DNA of 64,000 bases, taken from NCBI RefSeq assembly GCF_040869045.1, contig NC_090320.1, forward strand, positions 242,854,978-242,918,977, given 5' to 3'. This DNA comes from Eurosta solidaginis (taxonomy: Eukaryota > Arthropoda > Insecta > Diptera > Tephritidae). Below are positions 1 through 12,079 of the stretch, in pieces. Position 1 is the stretch's first letter. Each line of letters opens with the position of its first letter. The notes below the pieces were generated by a model, which saw nothing but the letters and a program-made list of their open reading frames with translations, was not told where the DNA came from and searched no databases. A program made the position numbers and the translations under genes.

Positions 1-101
1 CGCCGAAACCGGTTTGTCTCGAAACCAAATTTGACAAGGGATGACGGAAAATCGTTCCAATACACATCATTTATCCACCCTGTCGGAAAATCAACAAAAC
101 A

Positions 102-830
102 ATAAGGGGACTCATGAAAGCATATAAACTTATAAGGTGTAAAATTATATCCATTTACACATGCTGTTATATTAACGCACTTAGTAATATTCTTGATAAA
201 CTTGATTGTTTATCAGCTGTATTATTGGCAAAAAAAATTTTTTTTATTCTTATACAAATTAAAAAATGCCAAGATTAAGTGAAAAATCAAAACTAAAACG
301 TCTTTACTAAGATATACTTGTAAATGACTTGCTGATGTTGGAGATTTCTGATGAAAATGCCTACTGTAATGTCAGCAAGGTTGCATTCCTTTGAGTTTAC
401 CGCGTTTACACAATAGGGGGACTCATGTAACCTTATAAATGCCTTATAAAGTGTGTGTGTTTGTATGAAAAATCATTTACACAATTTGTGTAAATTTACG
501 CGCACATTTCATTGTGTAAACGCGGTAAACTCAAAGGAATGCAACCTTGCTGACATTACAGCAGGCATTTTCATCAGAAATCTCCAACATCAGCAAGTCA
601 TTTACAAGGATATCTTAGTAAAGACGTTTTAGTTTTGATTTTTTACTTAATCTTGGTATTTTTTAATTTGTATAACAATCAAAAATTGTTTTTTTGCGCG
701 TAAATTTATACAAATTGTGTAAATGATTTTTCATACAAAATTTGACAGCTCGTTTACGCACTAGATAAATTTATACGTTTACACGCTTTATAAGGCATTT
801 TAAGGTCATATATTGATAAGTTAACTCCTT
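102..830. repeat. Nested foldback/MITE cluster
   Basis: A near-palindrome has arms at 251-414 and 511-674 (164 bp each, about four mismatches by eye). The spacer at 415-510 partly matches, inverted, the sequence at about 697-810. Recurrent motifs are GGGGACTCATG and CTTATAAATGCCTTATAAAG. No coding potential is visible. This looks like foldback or MITE copies inserted into one another; the superfamily is not resolved. Confidence 0.7.
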
Positions 831-1084
831 TTCTACCAACTTTCCAATCCACGTAATGTGCGCTCCACTTTTATATTTTTATTTCTCATAAATCTTTTTA
901 CAATTTCTATGTCGAAATTTTAAAATCAAAGTTCAACAACAATATTTTCTTATACATATAAGGACACATTTGTCGCTGATTTTTGTCCATTTATATAAAG
1001 AAAATGCTTAAAATTGTTTTATTTCCTTTTTATCATTTTGATAAAATCTATTAGCCTTAAATGTTGCAATTAATTAGATTTGTT

Positions 1085-1640
1085 GAGCTGAAACTTCCTT
1101 TTGGTTTATTTTATATTCATATATTTTAATTTTGGTCGAAATTTCGGCTTCAATCTAAAGTTATCATCAGGGACATATGGACATGTACCTATGATCAAAT
1201 TTTTTTTAAGTTCATTCTTCTTTCATTAGGAGTGTTCAAAATATGTAGCATTTTTAAAGTGAATCGTTTGCTGTAATGTTTTTCATTGTCCAGTTGAGTT
1301 ACGCTATCGAAGTCGGGGTAGTGCCCTGTTTCCTTGCAGTGAGATTTTATTGTTCGAAGAATTATTCTTTAATTTAATATAAGATTTATGAGCGGAAATC
1401 CTTGTCTTGAGCTTTAGTTTTGTTGTCCCCGCATATATTTTCTCGCATACGTGGGACCCATCGCCAATGTAAGGAATTCTGTAAATAACATCAGATTTCT
1501 CTAGTTTCGAAATTTTGTCCTTAGTTTTGCTGCAAACGTGTTGCACTTTGTTATTGTATGTAAACGCTATTTCGTACTTTTGCTTGTCATATATATTCGA
1601 ACTCTTGATCCTCTCTGAGGTTCCGGGAACATAGGCCATT
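1085..1640 (-). pseudogene. Penelope-like retroelement 3' fragment with GIY-YIG-type endonuclease
   Basis: The minus-strand reading frame at 1304-1639 (111 aa) contains VIYRIPYIGDGSHVCEKIYA followed by GTTKLKLKTRISAHK. This resembles the GIY-YIG endonuclease of Penelope-like elements, in which an IYRIPC...YIGQT-like segment precedes an R...H motif. Downstream, in another frame, a segment containing NEKHYSKRF and LNTPNERRMNLKK fits the C-terminus of such elements. The copy lacks the reverse transcriptase and is 5'-truncated. Beyond the coding remnant lies a CTGATGA...GAAA motif (1170 to 1142 on the minus strand) where hammerhead ribozymes are known in this class. The family call rests on motif recognition alone. 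Confidence 0.65.
1164..1170 (-). other. Hammerhead-like core of the Penelope fragment (5' half of core)
   Basis: The minus strand reads CTGATGA at 1170-1164 and GAAA at 1145-1142, with 18 nt between. These are the two conserved halves of a hammerhead catalytic core. The stem-II segment can form only about three base pairs (CTT/AAG), so activity is doubtful. Confidence 0.35.
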
Positions 1641-1779
1641 TATTTGTATGATTTACAATCTTTCTCCTTTTTCAAATGTTATTTTTATACCTTTCATGAA
1701 AATTAACTTCGTCACGAATCTCAAAATTGTAAGTCCTTAAAGGAAAAGAGATAGACCCAACAATAAGTATACTGAAATG

Positions 1780-2569
1780 ATCAGGATGAAGAGCGCAGTT
1801 GATTTAGCCATGTCCGTCTCACCGTCTGTCTGTTTCTATGCAAACTAGTCCCACAATTTTTGAGATATCTTGATAAAATTTGGTGAGCGGGCATATTTAG
1901 GTGTCCGATTAGATATTTGTCGAAACCGGCTTACGTTTACGTCATATATTGTTGAGAAACGTGATCTATGGTCATAGCTATTTCATGCAGACCACAAAAA
2001 ACATAAAGTACCTACCTATTTTTATACACAGCTGTACTTGTACACAGGGTATTATAACGGTTGTTTGTACAGATATAAAGGAATCGAGATAGATATAGAC
2101 TTCCATATATCAAAATCATCAGTATCGAACAAAAATTTGATTGAGCCATGTCAGTCCGTCCCTCTGTCCGTTAACACGATAACTTCAGTAAATATTGTGA
2201 TATCTTCACCAAATATGGTACACGAGCTTATCTGGACCCAGAATAGAAAATAGGAATAGGAAAACACAAAAACCTGATTATTTAATAAATAATACACCTA
2301 GAATTTTGAAATTTGACGTGTGGACTGATATTGAGACTCTTGATAAAAATTTGCAAACATTTTTTAAAATGGGTGTGGCCGTTGGTTGTTTTTCGCACGT
2401 CACCGCCGAATGTCAAAAAAATCAGCGCCGCTGCGCGTTACTATATTTTCTACTCGTTTAAGACTGTTTAGGCCATTTATTGTTCATGTCGAAAATTGCG
2501 CATCACTGCCAGTTATAAGAAACTATTTGCGAAATTTAACTCTTTTAACTGTTCAAAAGTTATTTAAAA
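1780..2569. repeat. Dispersed repeat fragments
   Basis: 2035-2380 closely resembles 39478-39745: both begin CAGCTGTACTTGTACACAGG and both contain an ATCGAGATAGATATAGACTT-like segment. 1780-1960 carries the 'gatttagccatgtccgtc' motif seen in several other repeats here. No gene is present. These look like degraded, fly-specific, non-coding repeats. Confidence 0.6.
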
Positions 2570-3264
2570 CAAGTAAGGAAGGCTAAGTTCGGGTGTAACC
2601 GAACATTACATACTCAGCTGAGAGCTTTGGAGACAAATGTTGGAGATATTAAATTTTTTGTTAAAATTTGACTTAAATTTTTTTTAAGTGGGCGTGTTCG
2701 TCATCCGATTTTGCTTATTTTTATTTAGAACGCATATAGTAATAGGAGTAACGTTCCTGCCAAATTTCATCATGATATCTTCAACGACTGCCAAATTACA
2801 TCTTGCAAAACTTTTAAATTACCTTCTTTTAAAAGTTGGCGGTTCCACGCCCATTGTACAAACTTTTACTAAAGTTCTATTCTGCGTGATAAGGTCAACC
2901 CACCTACCAAGTTTCATCGTTTTATCTGTCTTTGGTAATGAATTATCGCACTTTTTCGGTTTTTCGAAATTTTCGATATCGAAAAGTGGGCGTGGTTCTA
3001 GTCTGATTTCGTTCATTTTAAATGGTAATCTGAGATGAGTGTCCAGGAACTTACATACCAAACTTCATTAGGATGCCTCAAAATTTACTCAAGTTATCGA
3101 GTTTACGGACAGACGGACGGACGGACGGACATGGCTAAATGAATTTCTTTTTTCGTCCAGATCATTTTGCTACATAGAATTCTATATCTTTCTCCATTAG
3201 TTTATGCCATTACGGGGTACCGTTATGCGAACATTAATGTACTCTGCTCAGCTGAGTATAAAAT
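2570..3264 (+). repeat. Dispersed non-coding repeat with AAGTAAGGAAGG start
   Basis: Starts CAAGTAAGGAAGGCTAAG and ends CTCAGCTGAGTATAAAA. The start motif recurs at 28703 and the body and end recur at 35640-36268. TACTCAGCTGAG near the start and CTCAGCTGAGTA at the end form a short inverted repeat. A GGAC(GGAC)n microsatellite lies at 3107-3130. Open frames inside look incidental. I recall this sequence as abundant in tephritid genomes, but could not check. Confidence 0.6.
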
Positions 3265-4320
3265 CAAACGCTTTCGATGTCAGCTTAACACCGACTTTGC
3301 ATCACCCAACACAACAAGTTATTAAAACAAAACACCAAAAGAAAAGTTATATAACAAATTTATATGCTCACTTTGCACGTTCACTCAGAGAAAAATTGCA
3401 TTTTAAAATCAAAAATAAAATTTTTATTTTTAATATGCACGTTTTTAACGAGGACATTATTATTTTAAAAATGAAGATTTTCAAAACAAATCAAAATATT
3501 TTTAAATTAAATATGTCATTTTTAAAATTAAAGTGTATTTTAGATTTTAAAATGTTTCATATTTGAATTAATAATGTTGCATTTTTAATTCTAATATTGA
3601 CATATTCATTTTAAAAATTGCGTGCGATTACAACGTTCCATACTTGAATCAAAAATGTACCACTTTAGTTCAAACATAAACGTCTTTATTTTAAACATGT
3701 TCATATTTAAAAGTATGGCTCATGCATAAGTAAGAAGAAGCAGTTTGCTGAGTTTAGTTGATTTTATTTGCTGTCCGTTCTGACAAAAAATTTATTTTGT
3801 GGATTTTGCTTGATATATTGTGAACAAAATGAACAACTCGTTGCAAATTGATGATTTTATTTATAATTTCGAGAACGTGGAATCTGAAGAAGTGTGTACA
3901 AATTTAGAAGGAGTAGTTGTTACTACCACACAAATTGTTGACAATCAGGATGAGGAGAAGTTGGTAGAGCTGCTGAAAGAGTTTGATTTGGTCGACGTTT
4001 TGCCATTCCTAAAAGGTGAGTAATTACTTAACAAATAAATATTTGTATCGAGCTAATAACTTGCTATTATTACATATATCTGACAACGACCTGCAGCTTC
4101 GCAGATAACTTTCAGAAGCCTGCAATTTCTAAAGGCTGCTAACCTACAGGAAGCCATTCCGCCGCTGGGTCTACGTGTAGAGTTTAGAGAGAAATTATTT
4201 ATTTGGAAGAAAAAAGAGGTGCGTATGTACATTGGTAAATTCTTAAAAAATCTTTATCCGTTCACATATTTTATTTTGTTAATAGTATGGAATAGATGAT
4301 GAAACCATGTCGATGCTATA

Positions 4321-4521
4321 TCAACATTCAAGTTGATATTTTAAAAATCTTTTATTTTGATTTTAAGTATAAAAATTTATTTTTGTTTATTTTTGAGTTT
4401 AGATATTTTCCAACTAATTAGAATTTTCTTTTTTTGAAGTTATTCAAAAATTTTAAGTTAACACGAAAACTCAATTAAAATTATTTTAAAAATTAAAGTA
4501 AAGAGTACAAAGTAGTTAACA
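4321..4521 (-). repeat. 3' LTR of TRIM-like element
   Basis: 201 bp, matching 5798-5998 base for base by eye. On the minus strand this is the downstream LTR, preceded by the purine-rich tract whose plus-strand complement is ctccccctcc at 4531-4540. Confidence 0.8.
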
Positions 4522-5797
4522 CTATATTTACTCCCCCTCCAAGAAAATTTGAAACAAACAAATTATTAATTAATATTAAATGTAACCTTTTTTTTTTTTT
4601 TTTTATGTGTGGTTATTTGATTGACTTTTAAACTGCAACATTATATTTTAAATTAATATTCCTGTGCTACGATAATTTGTGTACCACGACATATTTTAGC
4701 GACTCAATTTTAAAATAAACATTTTGAGTTAAAATAAACTGCATCGTGCAAATTACTTTAAATGAATATACATTATATATCGTGCACATACATTATACAT
4801 TGTGCTAAATTTTTCGAGTGAATTAAACAAACTATATTATCATTGATATTTACGCCTTATTCGAAGATTTTGAAATGCAACAACAAATATTCAACTACAA
4901 GAAATTTAAAGTATATCAACATAATGTAGCGACAATTCAACAGAATATCAACTATCAATTATAACAACTTTATAGCATCAACAACAGATTTTTTTTTTTC
5001 GACCTTTTTACCATAACATCAATGTCCATTAAAGAAAAGAGCAACAATAACAAATAACAACAATCAAATAAAAACATAAAGTACTTATAGCAGAAATTTA
5101 CTAGTAGACATGCTATAAATTTTATGCAACATAAATAAAAATAAAATTTTTCTACGAATCGTTAATTAATAAAGAACTCTAAAAAACAACATATTACGCT
5201 TAAAACAATGGTTAAGTTTTCCACTTCACTACAACAAGAGCTATTACAACAATTTTACGCAAAATACACACAAGAACGGATTTAAAGTATAAGACATCAC
5301 GATGAAAATGATGAGATTTATAAAGAAAACAACAAAGCCATTGCATAAACAGCAACAGCAATGCATTTAATTGTTATCACGTCCAAAAAACGCCATTTAT
5401 TCCCTCAAAATCTCTACAATCATCAATCAAATACTTATTAATTTTAATATTTTTTTATTAATTAAATTTTATGTAAGTATAATTTTTATTTTAATATCAT
5501 ATTACAAATTTTCCAATTATAATTTAAATTAAAATTTTAAACCTTTTAAACTTTCAAATTTATTTAAGATTATTTTTATATTTTAACAATTTTAATATAA
5601 ATTATTTAAATTTACTTATTTTTTATATAAAATTAAATATTTTATTTAAATTGTTACATTAGTCTCGCCACTTTTCTAGTTTGCTACAACACTGTTAAAG
5701 CAATTCATCTGTTCGCAGATTTTAATTTCTTCGTATTTATTTTTCTTTTGCTTTAAATATGCAAACTACCATTTAGGTTCGTAGGATCGCCAATATA

Positions 5798-5998
5798 TCA
5801 ACATTCAAGTTGATATTTTAAAAATCTTTTATTTTGATTTTAAGTATAAAAATTTATTTTTGTTTATTTTTGAGTTTAGATATTTTCCAACTAATTAGAA
5901 TTTTCTTTTTTTGAAGTTATTCAAAAATTTTAAGTTAACACGAAAACTCAATTAAAATTATTTTAAAAATTAAAGTAAAGAGTACAAAGTAGTTAACA
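5798..5998 (-). repeat. 5' LTR of TRIM-like element
   Basis: 201 bp. On the minus strand this is the upstream LTR, followed after five bases by the primer-binding-site-like TGGCGATCCTACGAACC (5792 downward). Confidence 0.8.
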
Positions 5999-8900
5999 CT
6001 ATAGATGCCAAGCAAAGTAACTGAATGGTTACAAAGTAATAACTTTATGCCGTCTAGTCAATCATCTTCTTCGCCTCACTGTCTCAACAAAGTAAGTTTA
6101 ATAAATTATTTTCGATCTAAATAGCCCTAATAACTATCCTTTCTTGAACAAGGATTTACTAAGTTTACTCCAACAAACTTGCAAGGGGAAGCTTTTATTA
6201 GAATCCTACAAAAAAAATCAACATTTGACCAACAGAAACCGTGACGACCTCATAAGCATAGTTATTGACGAAGTTATAGCAAATGACATTATACTAAAAG
6301 CCAAGGATTTTGCAAATTTGCTCGAGCAGATTATAAATCTCTTTCCAAACGAAAATGGTGCTCGGGTAATATATTTATTATAAAATTGATTAAAAAATAT
6401 AACTAATTCTGCCACCTGTTTTTCTAATTTGCCAGGAATACTATTATATTCCGCGCAAGGGTAAAAAATGCCCTAGTGGAAAGTTATATGGGAAATATGT
6501 TAACCAACGCAGTAAGAAAAGGAAGAGCATGTGCTTTGAGCAAAACACACCATCACCTGCTAGTGATAATACTGGGGCCCCCACCGAAAATGACGAAGTT
6601 CCTGAAATTGATGTTACTATATGTAGAGCATTGAAAACATCTCTCAGTAGAAGCATTGCTGATTGGAATGAAGTCAAAGATAAATGGCAAAAAACATTTA
6701 ACTTGAGACAGAATGACTTAAAAGAACTAACAAATATTGATTTTCTCCAAACCTGGCCGAAATATACTGATTCGCGGGCTTCTGAACTGGTAACTATGAA
6801 AATACATACATTCATACTTAGTTTGAATTTCCCAGCAACACATCTACACATTGCAGATATACCTTGATTTTAAGATCATGTATCCTGGTAAGGAGAATTG
6901 TTTATATTCGAAATGGGAAATTTTTACCGAAAAAACAGAAACGGAAACACAAGATGGTGCTAATTTATCAGTGCAAAATATTGTTAATGAAACTAAAAAT
7001 CTAAAGAAGAAGGCGCTGTATTTATCTTTAAGTTTGTATGCTCAAAACAATTTGCCACGAAAACAAGTAATCGATATTCAGTCTATGGTATCTTCTCTAC
7101 TTTCGTCTATATCCTTTATTATACATAATGTATTAAACTCAGAGGCTATTAGTGATATTAATGATGACTTGCAACTACTACTAGAATTTTGTAAAAACCC
7201 TTTTCAGGATATAAGCTCTGAGTATAGACTCTTTAAGATATTAAAGGAACTTAACTTATATGAACATCCAAAGACTATCACCATCAAAGAATCTGTTACT
7301 GAAACAACAAAATACGGTATCCCAACCTTAGCTCCTAAATCATTCGACATATACATTATGCCATTAAATTTTCAGTTCAAAGCTATTTTTGAGATTCCAT
7401 GCCTTTTGCAGAGCACATTACAGAATACAGAAAAATACTTAAAAGAAAGTAGTATACAAAACGTTGTCAGCGGCAGAATATTTAAAGCACGAAAAGATAA
7501 AATTCAATCTGAATTAGTTATACCATACATTCTTTATTTTGATGACTTCCAACTCAACAATGCTCTCGGCAGTCATACGTACTCGATATGTGGATGTTAT
7601 TATAGTTTTCCATCAATGCCAAAACACCTGTTGTCCAAACTACAGTACATTTTCCATGGAGCTTTCATTTCAACAAAAACAGTTAAATCCAGCGGTGTTG
7701 AGAACTCATTTCTATACCTTGTACATGAGTTAAAGCTCCTTGAAGAAGGTATTGAAATTGTGACGGAAAATGGAAGTAAAAAAGTTCATTTTGTGCTAGG
7801 TTTAGTAATAGGAGACAATTTAGCCGTTAATAGCATAATGGGGTTTGTTCAATCATTCAATTCTAAGAGATTCTGTCGTGTTTGCACTAGAACAAAAGAC
7901 CAAATGAGAAGCGATGTATCAGAGGAGCAAGAAGCTTTGAGAAATGAAGAGAACTATTACAAAGACTTATCAGAAAATAATTATCAGGAAACAGGAATAA
8001 GGGAAGTTTGCGTTTTTGATAACTTAAAATATTTTAGTGTGACTGAAAATTTTACATTTGATTTAATGCATGATGTTTTCGAAGGAGTTTGCATATATGA
8101 TGTTTGTAATGTTTTGCTAAATTTGATTAAAGACGAAGTCATAACACTCGATATTATTAACAGTAGAAAACAATTTTTTCAGTTTGGCGAAATAGAAATA
8201 GGCAATAAATCTCCCCCTTTAGAAGCCGGAAGATTAAGTAATTATAATTTAAAAATGTCCGCATCTGAAGTGGCATGTTTTATTCATTTTTTACCCCTAA
8301 TGATAGGCGACTTAATACCACGCGATAACGACCACTGGAAGTTTTTTTTAATTTTAACGCAAATAATAGAATACATATTAAAACCTCAAATAGCTACTGA
8401 AGAGCTGGTTGTCTTGGAAGAGCTAATTAAATCGCATCACTCTATTCATATTCGGCTTTTTGGGACATTAAAGCCCAAACATCATTTTCTTGTGCACTAC
8501 CCCACAGCTATTAAAAACTGCGGACCTCTTAAATATATTTGGAGTATGCGTTTCGAAGCGAAGCATAAAGAAGCTAAAGTATATTTTAACAGCATTACTT
8601 CGAGAGTTAATCCTCCATATTCTATAGCAATAAAGTCAAGTATAAAATTTTCTAAATTTTTGTTAGATAATGAAAAATCATTTGAATCAATTATTAGTTA
8701 TAAAAGCTATGAAATTCTAGATTTAACAAAAGAGGAATTTTTTTTTTAAATAAATATCAATCAACCCATTAATTTTAAAACTGTAATGTTGTTAAATGAA
8801 GTACATTATAAAGGCACTTATTATAAAAGCAATTATTATTTATGTTCTCACAATAATTCTGAATTATTCAAAATTAAATCATTTCTGTATCAAAATAATA

Positions 8901-9735
8901 ATCTTTATATTATATGCTATCCTATATATATTAAAAGCTTCGACCAACATTTTCATTCCTATGAAGTTGGCTTGAAAGAAGACGTTTTAAAAGTTATAAA
9001 TATATCTATGTTTACAAGTCAACCATTACATTTATATTCTATAAATAATGGCAAAACATACGCAAAACCAAAATATCTTTAAACGTTGTATTTATCATGT
9101 ATTTATTCTGTAACAAAACAATAGACATGTGATGTTTTGATCAGTTTTGATTATCTTAACTTGTTTGAATAATACACATAACTTTATTATATATAAATAT
9201 ATATGTAGCTCATTTCATTTAAATGCCGAATTTAATATGATAAAATTATAATAAGGCATTTTTGATAGTACGATTTTAGATTTAAGTTTTTGATTATAAC
9301 TAACAATTTTTGTATGGATTAAAAAAGGTGAATAAATAAAGTGTGGTGAAGTCGAAAAAGTAAAATGTTTCATTATCAAAACGAATACGTGCATTTTTAA
9401 TTCAACAATTTAGGTATTTGATTCGATATAACTCATATTTGATTTAAATATAAATATATTTAAATCAAATGCGTTTGTTATTTAAATTAACAAAACCCAT
9501 GCTTGAATCAAAAAGGAAAATTTTTAAAATAAAGGTGATCATTTTTGATTCAAAATCGTGATGTATTTAAAATGAAATTGGAAAATGTTTAAATCAAATA
9601 TCTTTTTACTTGATTTTACAACTTTATAATGCACATTTTTAAAATAAAAATTTTCATATTTACGTCACTTTTAAATACGTTTTTGCTTGGATTAAGCACG
9701 TTTTCATTGATTTTACAATGTTTTTTCCCTGAGTG

Positions 9736-11525
9736 TTGTTTTCAAAAAATTAATAATGAACAATGAATTCAAATAAAATGACCCAAGGTGGACATGTTTT
9801 CGAATTGTTCTCAAGTTGTTAAAAAAAAAAGCAAATTACACAAAAAAGTGCCGATTTTTTTAAATTGTATATTTGGATTGGCTGAAAGAATAAGGGAAAT
9901 CAGTGATGCAAAATCCTTTGGTAGGTTATAGGGGCATAAACACTTCTTTGAAATGATTCTTACCTCTCATACTTAAGTTGAGGATATATGTACGTATGAG
10001 AAGTGTTTGAAAAATCACTTGGGCTTACATTCAAATATCTGTTGTTTATTCGCGAAATTATACAATAGCATCTGAAATGTTAATTTTGATTTTCACATTT
10101 CATCCTTCCACACAAGTTTCCCGGTTTAACATTTTCTAAAGTTGGCGGCCCTATCCAAAACTAGTCCCTTTGAGTGAATCACATTGATTATAACCTATCA
10201 ACCATGTTTAAATATGACCTACACGTGACGGCTCCTTTTACAAATGTGAATACGTAGGATCATATAGTTACCAGGTGAGGCTTTGTCCCTCGCAAGAACA
10301 CACAAAGGGGTGAAGCAAAAACTTTCCAAGACAGTCGAACCAATGACCAGGATTGCTACTACCCTAACGTAGTGGACAGTCGAACTAGTCCGCAAACTGA
10401 AGCTACGCGGTTATCCATAGCATAAGGTCGAAAAACAACAATTAACATCTTTCAACTTAAAATCGGTCGACTTTCATTCTAAAATATCGTTTAACGAAGA
10501 CTATTGAAATCAATGTTGTGAACACAAAAGTCTGCAAATTTTGGTTTACATTTTAAAAATTTTATCCAGGGTCCTTGTAACATTTTAACAATGTAGATGC
10601 GCCGAGGATTATACGATTTGCACCCATGAGTTACGCAATGATATCCACTTAGACTGCTTATAATTACGGGCGCGGCATCCTTGGCCGAATAGTCACTCCC
10701 CAACGTTTCAAGGTGTTTCTCTGGTATAGCTCGGCAGCAAAGCGCGAAAAAACATCCGTTAGAAAGTCTTCGGAGCTACACCTAGAGCTTCTAAGAAAGT
10801 GACGTCGGAGAAGGTACATATGAGTTCGAAGTCGCGGTCCAATAGCTTCTGGGCAGACATATGGTGTGAAGGTCAGGAGGCGTGGTAGCGACTGGTGGTC
10901 GGGATTGCTGCTGTTCGCACATCGGGAATTATAGCTCTTAATTATCGGGAATTGTAGCTCGAAAAAACTGGATGCAAAAGACCATTAATAGAAGCCGTAA
11001 GTTGCCTTTGTGCGTGACCGCCAAGGAATCACAAATGATTTAAAGCAATTGTGTTCGCGACGATTATTAGGAGTTAACCCCAGGTGAAACTACGCTTTGC
11101 ACGAGATATACAGACAAAAGCGTGTTACTCTCTGGAGTAAGTGAACGAATTTAATAATTTATGTCCTTTGTGAATTCCACTGCCAAGTTTTATGTTTCCA
11201 TTCCATACCATTCGCACCAACACCAATACACAGATTATGACAATTTGAACAGACATAATTAGTTGCTTTAGAGATGAGCCAATCATATAGTTGAACCATG
11301 TTAAATATCAAAAAATTTCATTCTATAAAAAGTCACAATAAATATAAAAGATACATTTAGGCGTTTGTCAATAAAAGTTTTTGCTATAAAAATATAATAC
11401 TGGTTTGGACCAATTCATTGAATTTGTGAATACGGTTTCTAGTACTACAAATCCCTTCCCAAGGAGCTACTCCTGAAAATTTTTTAACGATCGAAAATGG
11501 CCAAAACGTTGATTTCCTTAAACAC
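9736..11525. other. No recognised gene
   Basis: AT-rich, with only short, unconvincing open frames. A small imperfect hairpin (CTTCTTTGAAATG... and ...GAGAAGTGTTTGAAA) lies at about 9940-10010. 10250-11000 is somewhat richer in GC and looks single-copy within this window, but I recognise nothing in it. Confidence 0.5.
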
Positions 11526-11765
11526 ATACAAATAAATAAATAAAAATAAATAAATGTAAGGTGCGATAACCTCCGAAGAGATCTAAGGCCGAGCTTTTCT
11601 TCCAATTTGCGTCGTGCTCCCCTTGCTTTTCCATAAAAATTGGCCGGACGGGACCTACATGTTTTATGCCGACTCCGAACGGCATCTGCAAGGCAGATGA
11701 GTTTTCACTGAGAGCTTTTCATGGCAGAAATACACCCGGAGCGCTCGCCAAATATTATTTTTTTA
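11526..11765. repeat. Dispersed fly repeat (CCTCCGAAGAGATCTAAGGC type)
   Basis: Contains ATAACCTCCGAAGAGATCTA, TTGGCCGGACGGGACCTACA and GCCGACTCCGAACGGCATC. I recall this unit as very common in tephritid genomes, always non-coding; not verified. It is preceded by an AAATAAATAAAT simple tract at 11527-11560. Confidence 0.45.
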
Positions 11766-12079
11766 AATAGAAAAATCAAACTTTTTAAAGTAAGAACACC
11801 GGCGTACGCCAGCGCGCCGCCCACGTCGCCGCCCACGCCGATAAAGTGATCGGCGTAAACCTCTATCATGGACGAATAAAATAAGCTATAAGTGGAAATA
11901 TGCAAAACGAAAAAACAAAAACTAAGAACGAAAAAAAACAGCCAATAACAACAACAAAAAAATGAAGAAAAAGTCACAAAGAGAACCTATAAAAATATAT
12001 GTGAAGCGCTATATAAATTTGCAGCAAAAAAGAAATGTCGCGATCGTTTTCATCTTAGGATAGAAAAATGTTAGCGTAG

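Larger units (their letters stand above)
4321..5998 (-). mobile_element. Non-coding miniature LTR retrotransposon (TRIM-like)
   Basis: Two apparently identical 201-bp direct repeats (4321-4521 and 5798-5998) flank about 1.28 kb without a meaningful open frame. A 5-bp duplication, CTATA, lies at 4316-4320 and 5999-6003. On the minus strand the LTR begins TGTTAAC. Five bases after its end comes TGGCGATCCTACGAACC, a credible tRNA primer-binding site, and before the other LTR lies GGAGGGGGAG, a polypurine tract. With no gag or pol it must have been mobilised in trans. It lies inside exon 3 of the CACTA-like transposase. Identical LTRs imply a recent insertion. Confidence 0.8.
3829..9082 (+). pseudogene. 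SAM-like plus CACTA/CMC-type transposase, six exons, disrupted
   Basis: Proposed exons, all with GT-AG junctions and consistent phases: 3829-4015, 4097-4218, 4286-4320 joined to 6004-6091 (split by the LTR element), 6153-6365, 6436-6789 and 6857-9082. Exons 1-2 give a SAM-like helical domain (LVELLKEFDLVDVLPF, then ITFRSLQFLKAANL and PPLGLRVEFREKL). Exons 4-5 give a segment with NRDDLISIVIDEVI, INLFPNENGAR and EYYYIPRKG. Exon 6 carries the transposase-like body: CRVCTR, FDLMHDVFEGVCIYDV, then LKPKHHFLVHYPTAIKNCGP and WSMRFEAKHKEAK. Full length would be about 1074 residues. Two in-frame stops are seen: TAG at the LTR insertion point and TAA at 8747-8749, after which the same frame stays open to 9082. 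The transposase role is inferred from the MHD..EG and HHFL.HYP motifs and the termini; catalytic residues were not assigned. A possible poly(A) signal, AATAAA, lies near 9332. Confidence 0.7.
3382..9735 (+). mobile_element. CACTA-like DNA transposon with SAM-domain transposase gene
   Basis: The left end CACTCAGAGAAAAAT and the inverse of the right end CACTCAGGGAAAAAA form terminal inverted repeats of about 30 bp, including a shared TAAAATCAA tract. A 2-bp TT lies on both sides (3380-3381, 9736-9737) as a possible target duplication. Both subterminal regions (about 3390-3720 and 9360-9720) are crowded with short AT-rich motifs such as TTTGATTCAAA and TTTTAAAAT, as is typical of CACTA elements. 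The interior carries one multi-exon gene reading left to right. Length is 6354 bp, of which 1678 bp is an inserted LTR element. The class assignment is inferred from the termini and the MHDVFEGV-type protein. Confidence 0.7.

Noticed and set aside
2688..3061. Overlapping frames on both strands at 2.7-3.1 kb as genes
   Set aside because: They fall inside a dispersed repeat whose other copy (35640-36000) preserves sequence but not a selected frame.
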